From Halonotius sp046719765 (lineage in GTDB: Archaea; Halobacteriota; Halobacteria; Halobacteriales; Haloferacaceae), in contig NZ_JABEBY010000009.1 of assembly GCF_046719765.1 (NCBI RefSeq), positions 55,619 to 119,618 on the forward strand: a DNA stretch of 64,000 nt, in the 5' to 3' direction. The notes beneath the pieces were generated by a model. It was not told where the DNA came from and made no database searches. It saw only the letters and a program-made list of their open reading frames with translations. The translations under genes were made by a program, and so were the position numbers. Within the stretch, counting starts at the first letter, position 1. Each line of letters opens with the position of its first letter. Below are positions 8,094 through 17,906 of the stretch, in pieces.

Positions 8094-9653
8094 TTATCCA
8101 GCCTCGCAGTCGTGTTCGATCAACGTCTGCCGGTACGGCTCATCGTACTCGCCGTCAACGGGGCTATCCTGGATCATCCGGTAGAGCGTGATCGACTCGG
8201 TGGGTTGGTCGTAGCGACTGGTCGCCTCTCGGCAGGCCCACTCAGCGTATCCCCGTCCGATGGCTCCGTCGTTGTCGCCGCTCACCGCGGACATGAACTT
8301 CCGTTCGCGGAACGATTCGTAGGTCGTCGCCGCATCCGGCGGGCGGTCGAATGAGGGGCTGTCGCCCAACGCCGCCACCGTCGAGCCGTTCTCCAGCGTC
8401 GCGTTAGTGATAAACCAGCTGTAGGAGTCCGTCGGATTCGGCGCGTACAACCCCCACGACTGATCGAGGATCGCCGTCGCCTCATCCTCGTATGGCGGAT
8501 CATACTCGGCAACGTGGCCGACACCGTAGAGCAGGACAAAGGCGAGGGCGAGAACACCCAGCACCGTCAGCAGCGAGGCTGCGTAGGCTCGACTGAAGGA
8601 AACGACATCGCCGCGCCCCCGACTGCGAAGCGTGTCAGCAAGCCGGCGTTCGATCGGCTCACCACCGAACCACCAGCCGAGTCGGTGTGCCGGTGGCGGT
8701 GTCGTTACCGACTCCGGTAGCACGCGGACGGCGGCATTCCAGAACGGCGGCGTCAGATACGGGATCACCGCGGCCGTCAACACGAAGGGGAACAGTCCGA
8801 CCATCAGCGTCGGTACCATCCCGAGGAACGCACCGATGTAGACAAGCGCGACCGCCGCCCTGAGCCGCCCAGCAGTCAGAAACAAAAAGACGATCGAGCC
8901 GGCCAGCAGTGTCACCCAGCTATAGTTGAGGAGTTCCAATAGCGTCGGATAGGCACTCAGGTAGTTGCCCAACAGGACGGTCATCTCGTCGTTGGCAAAG
9001 GCGATCTGGAGAGCCTCGCCGGCATACCACGTCTCACCCTGGTGTTTGAGCACCGCGTTCTGGGTAAAGACGACTAGCGGTTGAGCAAGGACGGCGGTCG
9101 TCGCCGCGCTTATCACCGTTTCACGATACTCACCCCGGCGAACGGCATCAATCGACCACCGTTCGCCGAGCGGCGTTAACAGCGTCAGCGGCAGCAGCGT
9201 CCGCAGGAGGATGTCGCCGCCGTTGAGCACCGCTGGATTGCGCGCGTGCAACGACACCAGCAGGACGAACGAACAGAAGCCGACGAGCCGCGTGCGGTAG
9301 CCGACAACGAAGGCGAGCGCGAACAACCCGGCCAACACGAACAGCAGGGCTTGGAACCACAGCGCGCCGGAAAGTGCGTGAATCGACAGCCCGGCAAACT
9401 GTGTGTAGGTTGCCTCGTGAACGGCCAGCGGGTAGACGCCGCTGTCGGTGTAGTATTTCTCGATGCCGGGCGCGCGGTGGGCAAGATCAATGAGCAGAAT
9501 GGTTCCCAGCAGGATCCGCATGGCGGCCAGCGCGCGGGTATCGACGCGGAGTCGACGACGGGCAGCGGCGATAGCCGGTGCGAGCGGCCCGCCGGAGCCG
9601 AACAACCGGGTCGCCGACGCGCGGAACCGAGCGAGGGGCGAGGCGTCGGTCAT
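8094..9653 (-). CDS. HTTM-domain membrane protein (vitamin K-dependent gamma-carboxylase-like)
   Basis: This 519-residue integral membrane protein has about eight to ten hydrophobic helices over residues 40-450. It has the HTTM hallmarks: RILLGTILLIDLAHR at the first helix, YYTDSGVYP after it, and LNGGDILLRTLLPLTLLTP. HTTM domains are related to vitamin K-dependent gamma-carboxylase; the archaeal reaction is unknown. A soluble C-terminal portion of about 110 residues lies outside the membrane. The start was set at the ATG at 9651-9653, since upstream codons look non-coding. A DCC thiol-oxidoreductase gene, a frequent HTTM companion, lies on the opposite strand about 1 kb away. Confidence 0.85.
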   Translation of the reverse strand: MTDASPLARFRASATRLFGSGGPLAPAIAAARRRLRVDTRALAAMRILLGTILLIDLAHRAPGIEKYYTDSGVYPLAVHEATYTQFAGLSIHALSGALWFQALLFVLAGLFALAFVVGYRTRLVGFCSFVLLVSLHARNPAVLNGGDILLRTLLPLTLLTPLGERWSIDAVRRGEYRETVISAATTAVLAQPLVVFTQNAVLKHQGETWYAGEALQIAFANDEMTVLLGNYLSAYPTLLELLNYSWVTLLAGSIVFLFLTAGRLRAAVALVYIGAFLGMVPTLMVGLFPFVLTAAVIPYLTPPFWNAAVRVLPESVTTPPPAHRLGWWFGGEPIERRLADTLRSRGRGDVVSFSRAYAASLLTVLGVLALAFVLLYGVGHVAEYDPPYEDEATAILDQSWGLYAPNPTDSYSWFITNATLENGSTVAALGDSPSFDRPPDAATTYESFRERKFMSAVSGDNDGAIGRGYAEWACREATSRYDQPTESITLYRMIQDSPVDGEYDEPYRQTLIEHDCEAG

Positions 9654-9920
9654 ACGTCCAAGGGAGAGATCACGTATCGTGCCGACAGTACTGCCGGCAG
9701 GTGCTTCGAGCCGCGGAGAACTGGCTGTAGCAACATACTCGGGGCTACAATGCGCGGCAGATAGGTTTTGTGTGTCAGCGACCACACGCAGAGCGGCGAC
9801 GGTTGCAACGGCATCATTGCTGTATCGATATTGACAGCGGACGCTGCCGATGATTCCACTGCTTGCGGTCGATTATCGCGTGAGCGAACCCCCTATGTTG
9901 CTACAGTCCCAAGTGATCGT

Positions 9921-10625
9921 ATGGGCATTCCACTGGCGATGGGGTGGCGACACCTGCTGTTTGAAAACTGGCGGGTCGACCCGGATGTGATCGCCGAACG
10001 GCTTCCCGAGACGCTCACCGTCGACACCTACGACGGGTCGGGCTGGCTCTCGGTCGTGCCGTACACCAATGTCGCCGTCCGGCCACAGTGGTTGCCGGCC
10101 GCGGTCGGCCAGCCGCTGCCGGAGCTCAACCTGCGCACCTACGTCACCTGCGATGGCGAGCCGGGGATCTACTTTTTCAGCCTCGACGCACAGGGGGTCG
10201 CCGGCGTGCTCGGCGCGCGGGTGACCCAACATCTCCCGTACTACTACGCCCGGATCAGCCTCGAGGGTGACGGCGACCGAATCCGGTTCGACAGTCGCCG
10301 TCGGCATCCCGGCGCGCGGCCAGCCCACTACGCCGCGACCTACGGGCCAAGCGGTGAGGCCTTCGAATCGAGTGAGGATCCACAGGCACAGTTCCTCACG
10401 GAACGCTACCGGTTTTACACCGAAGGATCGGATGGCACGCTTCGCTACACCGATGTCGACCACGAGCCGTGGACGCTGTATCCGGCCGAGGCCGAAACAG
10501 AGACAAACACACTGTTCCGCGCCGACGGGTTCGAACACCCGGACGGTGAACCAGTGCGATACTACAGCCCCGGGGTTGATGTGACCGCCGGCACAAGCAG
10601 TCGGTGGACTGGAGGCACCCAATGA
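9921..10625 (+). CDS. DUF2071 (YqjF) family protein
   Basis: The 234-residue protein matches DUF2071/YqjF. It opens with PLAMGWRHLLFENWRVDP and LPETLTVDTYDGSGWLSVVPY, then has LNLRTYVTCDGEPGIYFFSLDA and the tail FLTERYRFYTE. The family is related to acetoacetate-decarboxylase folds, but its biochemical role is unknown. The start at 9921 is used because the frame upstream lacks conserved sequence. Its TGA overlaps the next gene's ATG (ATGA), so it is coupled to a DCC oxidoreductase, and an HTTM gene diverges from it. Confidence 0.85.
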   Translation: MGIPLAMGWRHLLFENWRVDPDVIAERLPETLTVDTYDGSGWLSVVPYTNVAVRPQWLPAAVGQPLPELNLRTYVTCDGEPGIYFFSLDAQGVAGVLGARVTQHLPYYYARISLEGDGDRIRFDSRRRHPGARPAHYAATYGPSGEAFESSEDPQAQFLTERYRFYTEGSDGTLRYTDVDHEPWTLYPAEAETETNTLFRADGFEHPDGEPVRYYSPGVDVTAGTSSRWTGGTQ

Positions 10626-11068
10626 GTAATCAACCGGCGACAACTGACGACGATCCGCTGGCCGAGCTTGGCGGCCGGCCGGTGTTGCTGTTCGATGGCG
10701 TCTGCAACCTCTGCAATCGAAGCGTCCAAGAGATCATCCCGCGAGACCCGACCGGCAAGATCGCGTTTGCGCCGCTGCAGTCGAAGATCGGCCGCGCCCT
10801 CCAAGATCGACACGGCTTCGACACCGATGACCTCGACACCGTCATCCTCGTTGAGGGCAACTCGGTGCAGACGAAATCCGACGCGGCGATCCGGGTCGCC
10901 GAACTGCTGGGGTGGCCCTACGCCGCGCTCGTCCTTGCTCGATTAGTACCGCGAAGCGTCCGCAACGAAATCTACGATTTCGTCGCCGACAACCGGTATG
11001 ACTGGTTTGGGCGGAAAGACCAGTGTATGGTTCCTGACGAGGACGTAAGCGATCGGTTTCTGGAGTAA
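10622..11068 (+). CDS. DCC-family thiol-disulfide oxidoreductase (DUF393)
   Basis: The family is named after the DxxCxxC motif, present here as DGVCNLC at about residues 26-32. This is the predicted redox-active pair on a thioredoxin-like fold. The 148-residue protein also has FAPLQSKIGRAL and the C-terminal YDFVADNRYDWFGRKDQC, both standard for DUF393. It is cytoplasmic, with no signal peptide. It is translationally coupled to the DUF2071 gene and near an HTTM gene, a recurrent partnership in which DCC may re-reduce an HTTM enzyme; that link is inference. Confidence 0.9.
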   Translation: MSNQPATTDDDPLAELGGRPVLLFDGVCNLCNRSVQEIIPRDPTGKIAFAPLQSKIGRALQDRHGFDTDDLDTVILVEGNSVQTKSDAAIRVAELLGWPYAALVLARLVPRSVRNEIYDFVADNRYDWFGRKDQCMVPDEDVSDRFLE

Positions 11069-11085
11069 CACGGCGACGACACCGC

Positions 11086-11502
11086 ATGAGGAGAGCTGAC
11101 CAGTCGGTGTCGACGCTGTGGCTTGCGGTCGTCGTGCTGGCAGTCGTGATGCTCGTTGCCTCCGTGATTCCGGTTCCGGCAGCGACGCCACGGACAGATC
11201 CGACCGGCAGCGTCGACACCACGACACTGCTCCATATCGTCGGCTACGCGACGCTCGCGGCAGGCGGAGTCATCGCGGTCGCACGCGAGGGATGGCCGGG
11301 GGGTCGTCGGCCGCGTCGCGTCGAAATCAGTGCTGTCGCCGGCGTCGTCGCCCTCGTCGCACTGTTCGGCGTCGGCACCGAACTGCTGCAGGCGACGATT
11401 CCGTGGCGAACCTTCGCAGTCGCCGAAGTCGGACTCAACGCCGCGAGCGCGGCGGGCGGCGGCCTGCTCGCAACGATGTGGTTTTACCGCCCAATCGAGT
11501 AA
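11086..11502 (+). CDS. VanZ-like small membrane protein
   Basis: The 138-residue protein has four predicted membrane helices (about residues 10-30, 45-63, 80-98, 110-130). The VanZ-like pattern is HIVGYATLAAG in helix 2, then GVGTELLQATIPWRTFAVAEVGLNA. VanZ proteins affect glycopeptide resistance in some bacteria, but archaeal members have no known function. It starts 17 bases after the DCC gene and ends 8 bases before the radical-SAM gene, so it is probably in the same transcript. Confidence 0.78.
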   Translation: MRRADQSVSTLWLAVVVLAVVMLVASVIPVPAATPRTDPTGSVDTTTLLHIVGYATLAAGGVIAVAREGWPGGRRPRRVEISAVAGVVALVALFGVGTELLQATIPWRTFAVAEVGLNAASAAGGGLLATMWFYRPIE

Positions 11503-11510
11503 GGCTGGCA

Positions 11511-12587
<1,077 letters not shown>

Positions 12588-12608
12588 CGATACGTCCATT
12601 CTTTCGGT

Positions 12609-12881
12609 TCACTCATCCTCAAGAATTTCCTCGCGGCTGAACGTCTCACTGTCGCCCGTTCGGCGGGCGTACTCGACGGCGGCGATCTCCTTCCAGCTTT
12701 CACGGGTCAGTCCCGGATGTTTGACCGTATCGCGGAGCGCGTCGCGAATGAACTCACTCCGACTATTGTAGCCCTCTTCCTGCCATGTCGCGTCGATATC
12801 TTCGAGAAAGGATTCCGTTAGTCGGATATTGATATTCGTTTTCGCTGGCTCGCCGCCGTCATTTGTATCTGTACTCGACAT
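12609..12881 (-). CDS. Ribbon-helix-helix (CopG-like) regulator or antitoxin
   Basis: The 90-residue protein has a ribbon-helix-helix at residues 17-55. NINIRLTESFLEDIDATWQ supplies the beta strand and helix 1, and GYNSRSEFIRDALRD is helix 2, which resembles the CopG family. Such proteins bind DNA as dimers. It stands alone: its C-terminal partner-binding tail is acidic, but no toxin gene adjoins it. A TATA-like TTTTATTG (reverse strand) lies about 25 bases upstream. It diverges from the small gene at 12960. Confidence 0.78.
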   Translation of the reverse strand: MSSTDTNDGGEPAKTNINIRLTESFLEDIDATWQEEGYNSRSEFIRDALRDTVKHPGLTRESWKEIAAVEYARRTGDSETFSREEILEDE

Positions 12882-12959
12882 ACATACGAATTACGCGCTA
12901 CAATAAAAAACGTTCTGTCAACGTATTAATCAGCACGGCACCCGACAGTGACAACAGGA

Positions 12960-13160
12960 ATGTCGAAACAGATCCAGCTCGATGACCGCGTTTATCAGCG
13001 GCTCGAATCGATCAAGGACGACAGTGAGTCGTTCAGCGACGCTATCGAACGGCTACTCGGTGAACAGTCGTTCAGCGACCTCCGGGACGTGTCCGATAAC
13101 AACCAAGTCAACGAGATGCGGGCAGCTATCGAGGAGACGACAGCCGAACCTGACCGATAG
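12960..13160 (+). CDS. VapB-type antitoxin-like protein, orphan
   Basis: The 66-residue protein begins KQIQLDDRVYQRLESIKD and continues with SFSDAIERLLGEQS. This is the pattern of haloarchaeal VapB-like antitoxins, which neutralise PIN-domain VapC toxins. No PIN gene follows; purQ lies 29 bases beyond the stop on the opposite strand. It may act in trans or be a remnant. An upstream GTG at 12948 is in frame but the ATG at 12960 starts the conserved strand. Confidence 0.7.
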   Translation: MSKQIQLDDRVYQRLESIKDDSESFSDAIERLLGEQSFSDLRDVSDNNQVNEMRAAIEETTAEPDR

Positions 13161-13189
13161 GAACCGAGTGAAGGGCGAAAATAAAACTC

Positions 13190-13867
13190 TCAGGCCCGGA
13201 ACCCGGTCAGAATGTTCTCGCCATCAGTACCGCCAACATCGGGCAGCGTCGCCCGCTCGGGATGCGGCATCAACACCGCGACCGAGTCGCGCTCGCCGAG
13301 GATACCGGCGACGTTGTGCGTCGAGCCGTTCGGGTTCGCCTCATCAGTCACGTTGCCGTCAGCGTCACAGTAGCGGAACAGCACGCGATCGTTGGCGACG
13401 AGGTCGTCGTATCGCTCCTCGGTGATCTCGAAGCGACCCTCGCCGTGGGCGATAGGGATCTCGATCACGTCGCCCTCTTCAAAGTGCGCTGTCCACGGTG
13501 TATCGGCGCGTTCAACCCGCAAGTGGACGTGTTCACACTGGAAGCGCGCGCTCTTGTTCGTCGTGAACGCGCCCGCGGTGAGGCCGGATTCACAGCCGAT
13601 CTGCGCGCCGTTGCAGACACCGAGGACGGGTGTGCCGTCGGCGGCCGCGTCTCGAACCTCGTCCATGATCGGTGAGCGAGCGGCCATCGCGCCGGCCCGG
13701 AGATAATCGCCGTACGAGAAGCCGCCGGGGATGACGACGCCGGTGGTGTCCGCAGGGAGGCCGTCCTCGTGCCAGACGCGTTCGGCGTCGATATCGAGAT
13801 ATCGGAGGGCGCGAACCGCATCGCGGTCGCAGTTCGAGCCGCCGAACTGGATGACCGCGACCGTCAT
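13190..13867 (-). CDS. purQ: Phosphoribosylformylglycinamidine synthase, glutaminase subunit
   Basis: PurQ releases ammonia from glutamine for PurL, which converts FGAR to FGAM in purine synthesis. The 225-residue class I amidotransferase has the nucleophile in PVLGVCNGAQ (Cys85). The His-Glu of the triad lies in LMPHPER near the C-terminus, and the opening VIQFGGSNCDRD and IPGGFSYGDYLRAGA are family signatures. It overlaps purS by four bases. purL is not in the window. Confidence 0.97.
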   Translation of the reverse strand: MTVAVIQFGGSNCDRDAVRALRYLDIDAERVWHEDGLPADTTGVVIPGGFSYGDYLRAGAMAARSPIMDEVRDAAADGTPVLGVCNGAQIGCESGLTAGAFTTNKSARFQCEHVHLRVERADTPWTAHFEEGDVIEIPIAHGEGRFEITEERYDDLVANDRVLFRYCDADGNVTDEANPNGSTHNVAGILGERDSVAVLMPHPERATLPDVGGTDGENILTGFRA

Positions 13868-14127
13868 GCGGACTCCGCGGCGGGGGCCGCCGACACCTCG
13901 TAGTCGTGGATCGTCGGATTCGCCAGCAGGCGTTCGGCCATCGACTCGGCGCGCTCCTCGGCTTCGGCGGCGTCGTCGGCTTCGAGATCGATCTCGAAGC
14001 GATCGGCCGACCGGAGTTCGGAGAGTTCGAAGCCGAGCCGTTCGAGGGCCTGCTTGGTCGTCTCGGCTTCCGGATCAAGGACGCCGTGTTTCAGGCGGAC
14101 GGTCACGGTCGCGGTGTAGGCGGTCAT
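13864..14127 (-). CDS. purS: Phosphoribosylformylglycinamidine synthase subunit PurS
   Basis: PurS is the small structural subunit that bridges PurL and PurQ. The 87-residue sequence has AYTATVTVRLKHGVLDPEAE and LERLGFELSELRSADRF, the standard PurS signature. It ends with the ERLLANPTIHDYEV strand plus an alanine-rich tail. The ATG at 14125-14127 follows a short Lys/Arg-poor gap. It is upstream of purQ, the usual order in archaea, with the reading frames coupled by an ATGA overlap. Confidence 0.95.
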   Translation of the reverse strand: MTAYTATVTVRLKHGVLDPEAETTKQALERLGFELSELRSADRFEIDLEADDAAEAEERAESMAERLLANPTIHDYEVSAAPAAESA

Positions 14128-14200
14128 TACCGTCGACTGGGTGAGGGGCGCGAAAAACTCTTTTGAACCGGCGGTTCGGAGCGAGTTGGCGTCGAAGCGA

Positions 14201-15478
14201 TCAGGCAAATAGCTGTCGGGCGTCGTCGACGGCCTCGACGAGTGCGTCGATCTCCTCGCGGGTGTTGTAGACGTAAAACGATGCCCGGGCGGAGGCTGCC
14301 GCCCCAAGGGTGTCGTGCAGTGGTTGGGTACAGTGGTCGCCGGCGCGGATCGCCACGGCGAAATCGTTGAGGATGCTGGAGAGATCGTGGGCGTGGACGC
14401 CGTCGACGTTGAAGCCGACCAGCCCGCCGCGGTCGTCACCCGGCGGGCCGTAGATCGTCACGTCGTCGTAGCGGTTCAACTGGTCGTAGGCGTACTCCGC
14501 CAGCAGTTCCTCGTGGGCCTGGATGTTTTCCATCCCGATATCTTCGAGATAGTCGATGGCGGCATCGAGGGCGATCGCCTGGGCGATCGAGGGGGTTCCG
14601 GCCTCGAACTTCCACGGGAGGTCTTCCCACGTCGACTCATCGTAGGTCACCTTCCGGATCATGTCGCCGCCGTAGAGATATGGCTGCATCGACTCAAGGA
14701 TGTGTTCCTTGCCGTAGAGGACGCCGATCCCCGTCGGCCCGAGCATCTTGTGGCCGGAAAAAGCCAGGAAGTCGGCATCGATCTCGCCGACATCAACCGG
14801 TCGCGTCGGCACGGATTGGGCCCCGTCGACAAACGAGTAGGCGTCGACCTCATGAGCCATCTCGGTGATCTCCGCGACAGGGTTGATCGTCCCGAGGGCA
14901 TTGGAGATGTGGACGAGCGAGACCATCTCCGTGGAGTCGTCGATCAACTCGGCGGCGTGTTCCATATCGAGGCGACCCTCGTCGTCGATCTCGATAAACC
15001 GGAGTTCCGCGCCGGTGCGCTTGCAGATCTGCTGCCAGGTCACCAGCGAGGCGTGGTGTTCCATCTGTGTGGTGACGACCGAATCGCCCTTGCCGAGTTC
15101 GGCCAGCCCCCACGCGTAGGCAACGAGGTTCATCGCCTCGGTTGTGTTTTTGACAAAGATGATCTCCTCTCGGCCGTCGGCACCGATGAAGTCGGCGACG
15201 TTGTCGTGGGCCTCCTCGTAGGCAACGCTGGCTTCCTGGCTCAGTTGGTGGATGCCGCGGTGGACGTTGGCGTTGTAGCTGTAGTAGTAGTCAACGATGC
15301 TGTCGACGACAGCTTTCGGGGTTTGGCTGGTCGCGGCGTTGTCGAGATACACCAGCGGTTCGGTGTCGTCGTCGCCCTCGCCGGGGGTGGTCACGTCGCC
15401 GCCGACGTTGCGGTCGAGCACCGGGAAATCGGCCCGGATCGCCTCGACATCGATCGGATAGGCGTCCTGCGTACTCAT
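14201..15478 (-). CDS. sufS: SufS-type cysteine desulfurase
   Basis: This PLP enzyme takes sulfur from cysteine for Fe-S cluster assembly. It has 425 residues. The PLP lysine is in FSGHKMLGPTG (about K244), and the active cysteine is in IRAGDHCTQPLH (about residue 380) on a class II (SufS-like) loop. Other signatures are YLDNAATSQTPKAV, HRGIHQLS and TTQMEHHASLV. No sufBCD or sufU is adjacent. The start is set at MSTQDAYPID because upstream codons look non-coding. Confidence 0.95.
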   Translation of the reverse strand: MSTQDAYPIDVEAIRADFPVLDRNVGGDVTTPGEGDDDTEPLVYLDNAATSQTPKAVVDSIVDYYYSYNANVHRGIHQLSQEASVAYEEAHDNVADFIGADGREEIIFVKNTTEAMNLVAYAWGLAELGKGDSVVTTQMEHHASLVTWQQICKRTGAELRFIEIDDEGRLDMEHAAELIDDSTEMVSLVHISNALGTINPVAEITEMAHEVDAYSFVDGAQSVPTRPVDVGEIDADFLAFSGHKMLGPTGIGVLYGKEHILESMQPYLYGGDMIRKVTYDESTWEDLPWKFEAGTPSIAQAIALDAAIDYLEDIGMENIQAHEELLAEYAYDQLNRYDDVTIYGPPGDDRGGLVGFNVDGVHAHDLSSILNDFAVAIRAGDHCTQPLHDTLGAAASARASFYVYNTREEIDALVEAVDDARQLFA

Positions 15479-15569
15479 TGAGCCTCTGTAGGGGCCCCGG
15501 GGGTAACACGTCTTCGGTTCGCCTAAGAATGCGAAATGAATGACGGTTTCGTTGCTCGCCAGACGCAAC

Positions 15570-15869
15570 TCACAACCACAACAGTTGGGCGTGTTCGGTG
15601 CCGTCAACGTCCAGCACCCGATCCTCGTCGATGAGGCCGGCGTCGACGGCGACGCCGACCGACTCCTCGCCGACGAGATTGCCGACGGTTGCCCCCCGGA
15701 GGGCGTCGATAACGGCCTCGGGGTCGGCGTCGGTCGCCTCCTCGCCAGCGTAGAACTCCTCAGTTACCTCCAGGGAAATATCGCCGTCCTCGTAGGTCTC
15801 GCCGAGACAGTCCTCATCGCAGACGGAGACGAGCGCGCCCTTCGGCGTCTCCCGTTCGCGCAGTAGCAT
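15570..15869 (-). CDS. DUF424 family protein
   Basis: The 99-residue protein opens MLLRERETPKGALVSVCDED, then has CLGETYEDGDISLEV and FYAGEEA, as in the archaeal DUF424 family. Its function is unknown; family members are small, soluble and conserved in archaea. It overlaps the TPR gene by one base (shared codon edge at 15869), so they form an operon. The two Cys near residues 17 and 21 (CDEDC) are a possible metal site. The downstream gene sufS is on the same strand, about 90 bases away. Confidence 0.8.
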   Translation of the reverse strand: MLLRERETPKGALVSVCDEDCLGETYEDGDISLEVTEEFYAGEEATDADPEAVIDALRGATVGNLVGEESVGVAVDAGLIDEDRVLDVDGTEHAQLLWL

Positions 15870-16612
15870 TAGAACTCCTCGGTCAACTCTTCCTCGGCGT
15901 CGGCACGGATCTCCTCGGCCTGCTCGATGGCTTCCTGGGCCTCCTCCTCACGACCAAGCTCCTCCAGGGCACGGGCTTTCTCCTCAAGAATCTCGGCGTT
16001 ACGCATCCCCAGGCGGAGCGCGTTGTCGAAGGCGTTGAGCGCGTCCTCAGTCAGCCCGCGTTCACGGAGGAAGAAGCCGCGGTTGTACCACGCCTGCGGG
16101 AATCGGGGGTCGATCTCGACGGCGCGCTCGGCGTGTTCCAGTGCCTCCTCGGTGCGACCGAACTCCCACAGCGCGTAGGCGAGATTGGTTTCGGCGGTCG
16201 CCGCGTGCTCGGAGTCCTCATCGATGCGAAGAGCCTCCTCGTAGGCCCCGATCGCCTGATCGTACTCCTCCAGTTGGCCGTGGGCGACGCCCTTGTTCAC
16301 CCAGGCCTCCTGGGCCTCGATAGAGTCCTCGTCGGCAAAGCGGGCGGCGCGCTCGAAGGCAGCGGTGGCCTCCTCGAAGCGGTTGATCTCCATGTAGGAG
16401 AGCCCGACATCGATGAGCTCCGGCACGTCGACCTGCTCGGCAGAGACGTTGTGCTTGTCGAGTACGTCGGTCAACACGCGAGAGTCGACCGGGTCGACCT
16501 GGTCGGGATCGACACCCAGATCCGTCGGATCGAGGGTAAACTCCTCGTAGTCCTCGTCGACGCCTTGTCCCTCGGAGAAGGCATGTGAGCGATCGTCGGC
16601 ATCGTCTGTCAT
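15869..16612 (-). CDS. TPR-repeat protein
   Basis: The 247-residue protein has a disordered acidic N-terminus (about 70 residues), then about five tetratricopeptide repeats. Clear repeats begin YMEINRFEEATAAFERAAR, KGVAHGQLEEYDQAIGAYEE, YALWEFGRTEEALEHAERA and YNRGFFLRERGLTEDALNAF. TPR arrays hold protein-protein contacts. The partner is unknown but the tight overlap with DUF424 suggests a shared pathway. There is no signal peptide or membrane segment, so it is cytoplasmic. Confidence 0.88.
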   Translation of the reverse strand: MTDDADDRSHAFSEGQGVDEDYEEFTLDPTDLGVDPDQVDPVDSRVLTDVLDKHNVSAEQVDVPELIDVGLSYMEINRFEEATAAFERAARFADEDSIEAQEAWVNKGVAHGQLEEYDQAIGAYEEALRIDEDSEHAATAETNLAYALWEFGRTEEALEHAERAVEIDPRFPQAWYNRGFFLRERGLTEDALNAFDNALRLGMRNAEILEEKARALEELGREEEAQEAIEQAEEIRADAEEELTEEF

Positions 16613-16713
16613 ACCCGCTCGTTCGACGCCGCGTCGGGTAAGGGTTGCGTCAGGCGGCGTTGGGATCGTCGGCTCTCCGACGTTGGGTCGATCGGCCGTG
16701 ATGTGGCTGCGCG

Positions 16714-17094
16714 TTACGCCAGTTTGTAGTAGACAGAGGTTCCGTCGTCTGTCTCCACCTCTTTGGTGGTCACGACCCCTTCCTCGACGAGCTCGGTGAG
16801 TGCGTCATCGATATCGTTGACGACGATCGTCGTGGCGGCCACGTCGCCGGCAAAATCGATCAACCCGTCAGCGAACGAACCGAGTGAGCTCTGGGTTCGA
16901 TCCATGAACACGGGGGTGTAGTCGACGCCGAGGACGATCTCACGCTCGGTGAAGGCCCTGTCCGGTCGCTCGCTCAGAAACGACGTGACGAGATCTTTTT
17001 CGGTTTCGATGGGGTCGACCTCGTCGTCGGCACTCGGTTCGTCACCGCTCTCATCGACAGCTCCGGCATCGAATTCATCGGTGGAGATTGGCAT
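16714..17094 (-). CDS. Small winged-helix-like protein of unknown function
   Basis: The 126-residue protein is not recognised. It has an acidic disordered N-terminus (about 25 residues), then a helix rich in charged residues (ETEKDLVTSFLSERPDRAF). The C-terminus has helix-turn-helix character and a possible wing (ALTELVEEGVVTTKEVE, then SVYYKLA), as in haloarchaeal winged-helix proteins. It lies divergently from the phosphoesterase gene, about 105 bases away. A regulatory role is a guess. Confidence 0.55.
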   Translation of the reverse strand: MPISTDEFDAGAVDESGDEPSADDEVDPIETEKDLVTSFLSERPDRAFTEREIVLGVDYTPVFMDRTQSSLGSFADGLIDFAGDVAATTIVVNDIDDALTELVEEGVVTTKEVETDDGTSVYYKLA

Positions 17095-17201
17095 TCTGTG
17101 TGTGGGTATGACGACGAGGAGTAATTACCTGTCGAACATCCTGAGAGACGCGACACGAGCGCGCCCAAACGCCTTTTTCGCCACCGCCGCAAGGGGTCGG
17201 T

Positions 17202-17891
17202 ATGCGATACGGCGTTGTGGCTGACATCCACGGCAATCTCCCCGCCTTCGAAGCCGTGATCGAGGCGATGCCCGCGGTCGACCGATGGCTCTGTGCCGGC
17301 GATATCGTCGGCTACAACCCCTGGCCCGCCGAGTGCGTTGACCGGATTCAGGAACTCGACGCCGCGACCGTCATGGGCAACCACGACCGCGCGGTCGCCA
17401 GCGACACCGGCTTTCGGTTCAATTCGATGGCCGCCGCCGGCGTCACCTACGCCCGCGAGGAACTCGACGAGGACGCCATCGACTGGCTCGATTCGCTCCC
17501 GAATCGCCGAACCATCGCCAGCGGTGAGATCCTGATCGTTCACGGCCACCCCGAGAATCCGGATCGCTACACCTACCCCGATGAGTTTTCGCCTGGAATG
17601 TTGGAGGACAACGCCCGCGTGACGATCACCGGCCACACCCACGTGCAGGGCGTCCGGGAGTTCGACGAGGGCGTCGTGATGAACCCCGGCAGCGTCGGCC
17701 AGCCACGCGACGGCGACCCGGAGGCCGCGTTTGCGGTGCTCGATATCGACGAGAGCGACGACGGGGGCGGCACCGCCGCCATCGATGTCGAAACCCACCG
17801 CGTCGCCTACGATATCGATCGCGTGGTCGACGCTGTCGAGGAAGCGGGTCTCCCGGAAAAGATCGGGACGCGGCTGCGTAGCGGGCGGTAG
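17202..17891 (+). CDS. Metallophosphoesterase, YfcE/MJ0936-like
   Basis: The calcineurin-like phosphoesterase has 229 residues and the metal-ligand motifs in order: D-x-H (ADIHGN, residues 8-12), GD (CAGDIVGYN), GNHDR (about 65), H near HGHPEN and GHTH (about 145-148). The NPGSVGQPRDGDP segment is the usual C-terminal signature. Members of this group hydrolyse phosphodiesters; the physiological substrate is unknown. It reads into the aspartate kinase gene tail to tail with 15 bases between stops. Confidence 0.93.
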   Translation: MRYGVVADIHGNLPAFEAVIEAMPAVDRWLCAGDIVGYNPWPAECVDRIQELDAATVMGNHDRAVASDTGFRFNSMAAAGVTYAREELDEDAIDWLDSLPNRRTIASGEILIVHGHPENPDRYTYPDEFSPGMLEDNARVTITGHTHVQGVREFDEGVVMNPGSVGQPRDGDPEAAFAVLDIDESDDGGGTAAIDVETHRVAYDIDRVVDAVEEAGLPEKIGTRLRSGR

Positions 17892-17906
17892 CCAACCGTT
17901 TAGCCG

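Noticed and set aside
14315..15481. Long plus-strand open frame opposite sufS
   Set aside because: The minus strand carries all the cysteine desulfurase motifs; the plus frame is an antisense shadow.
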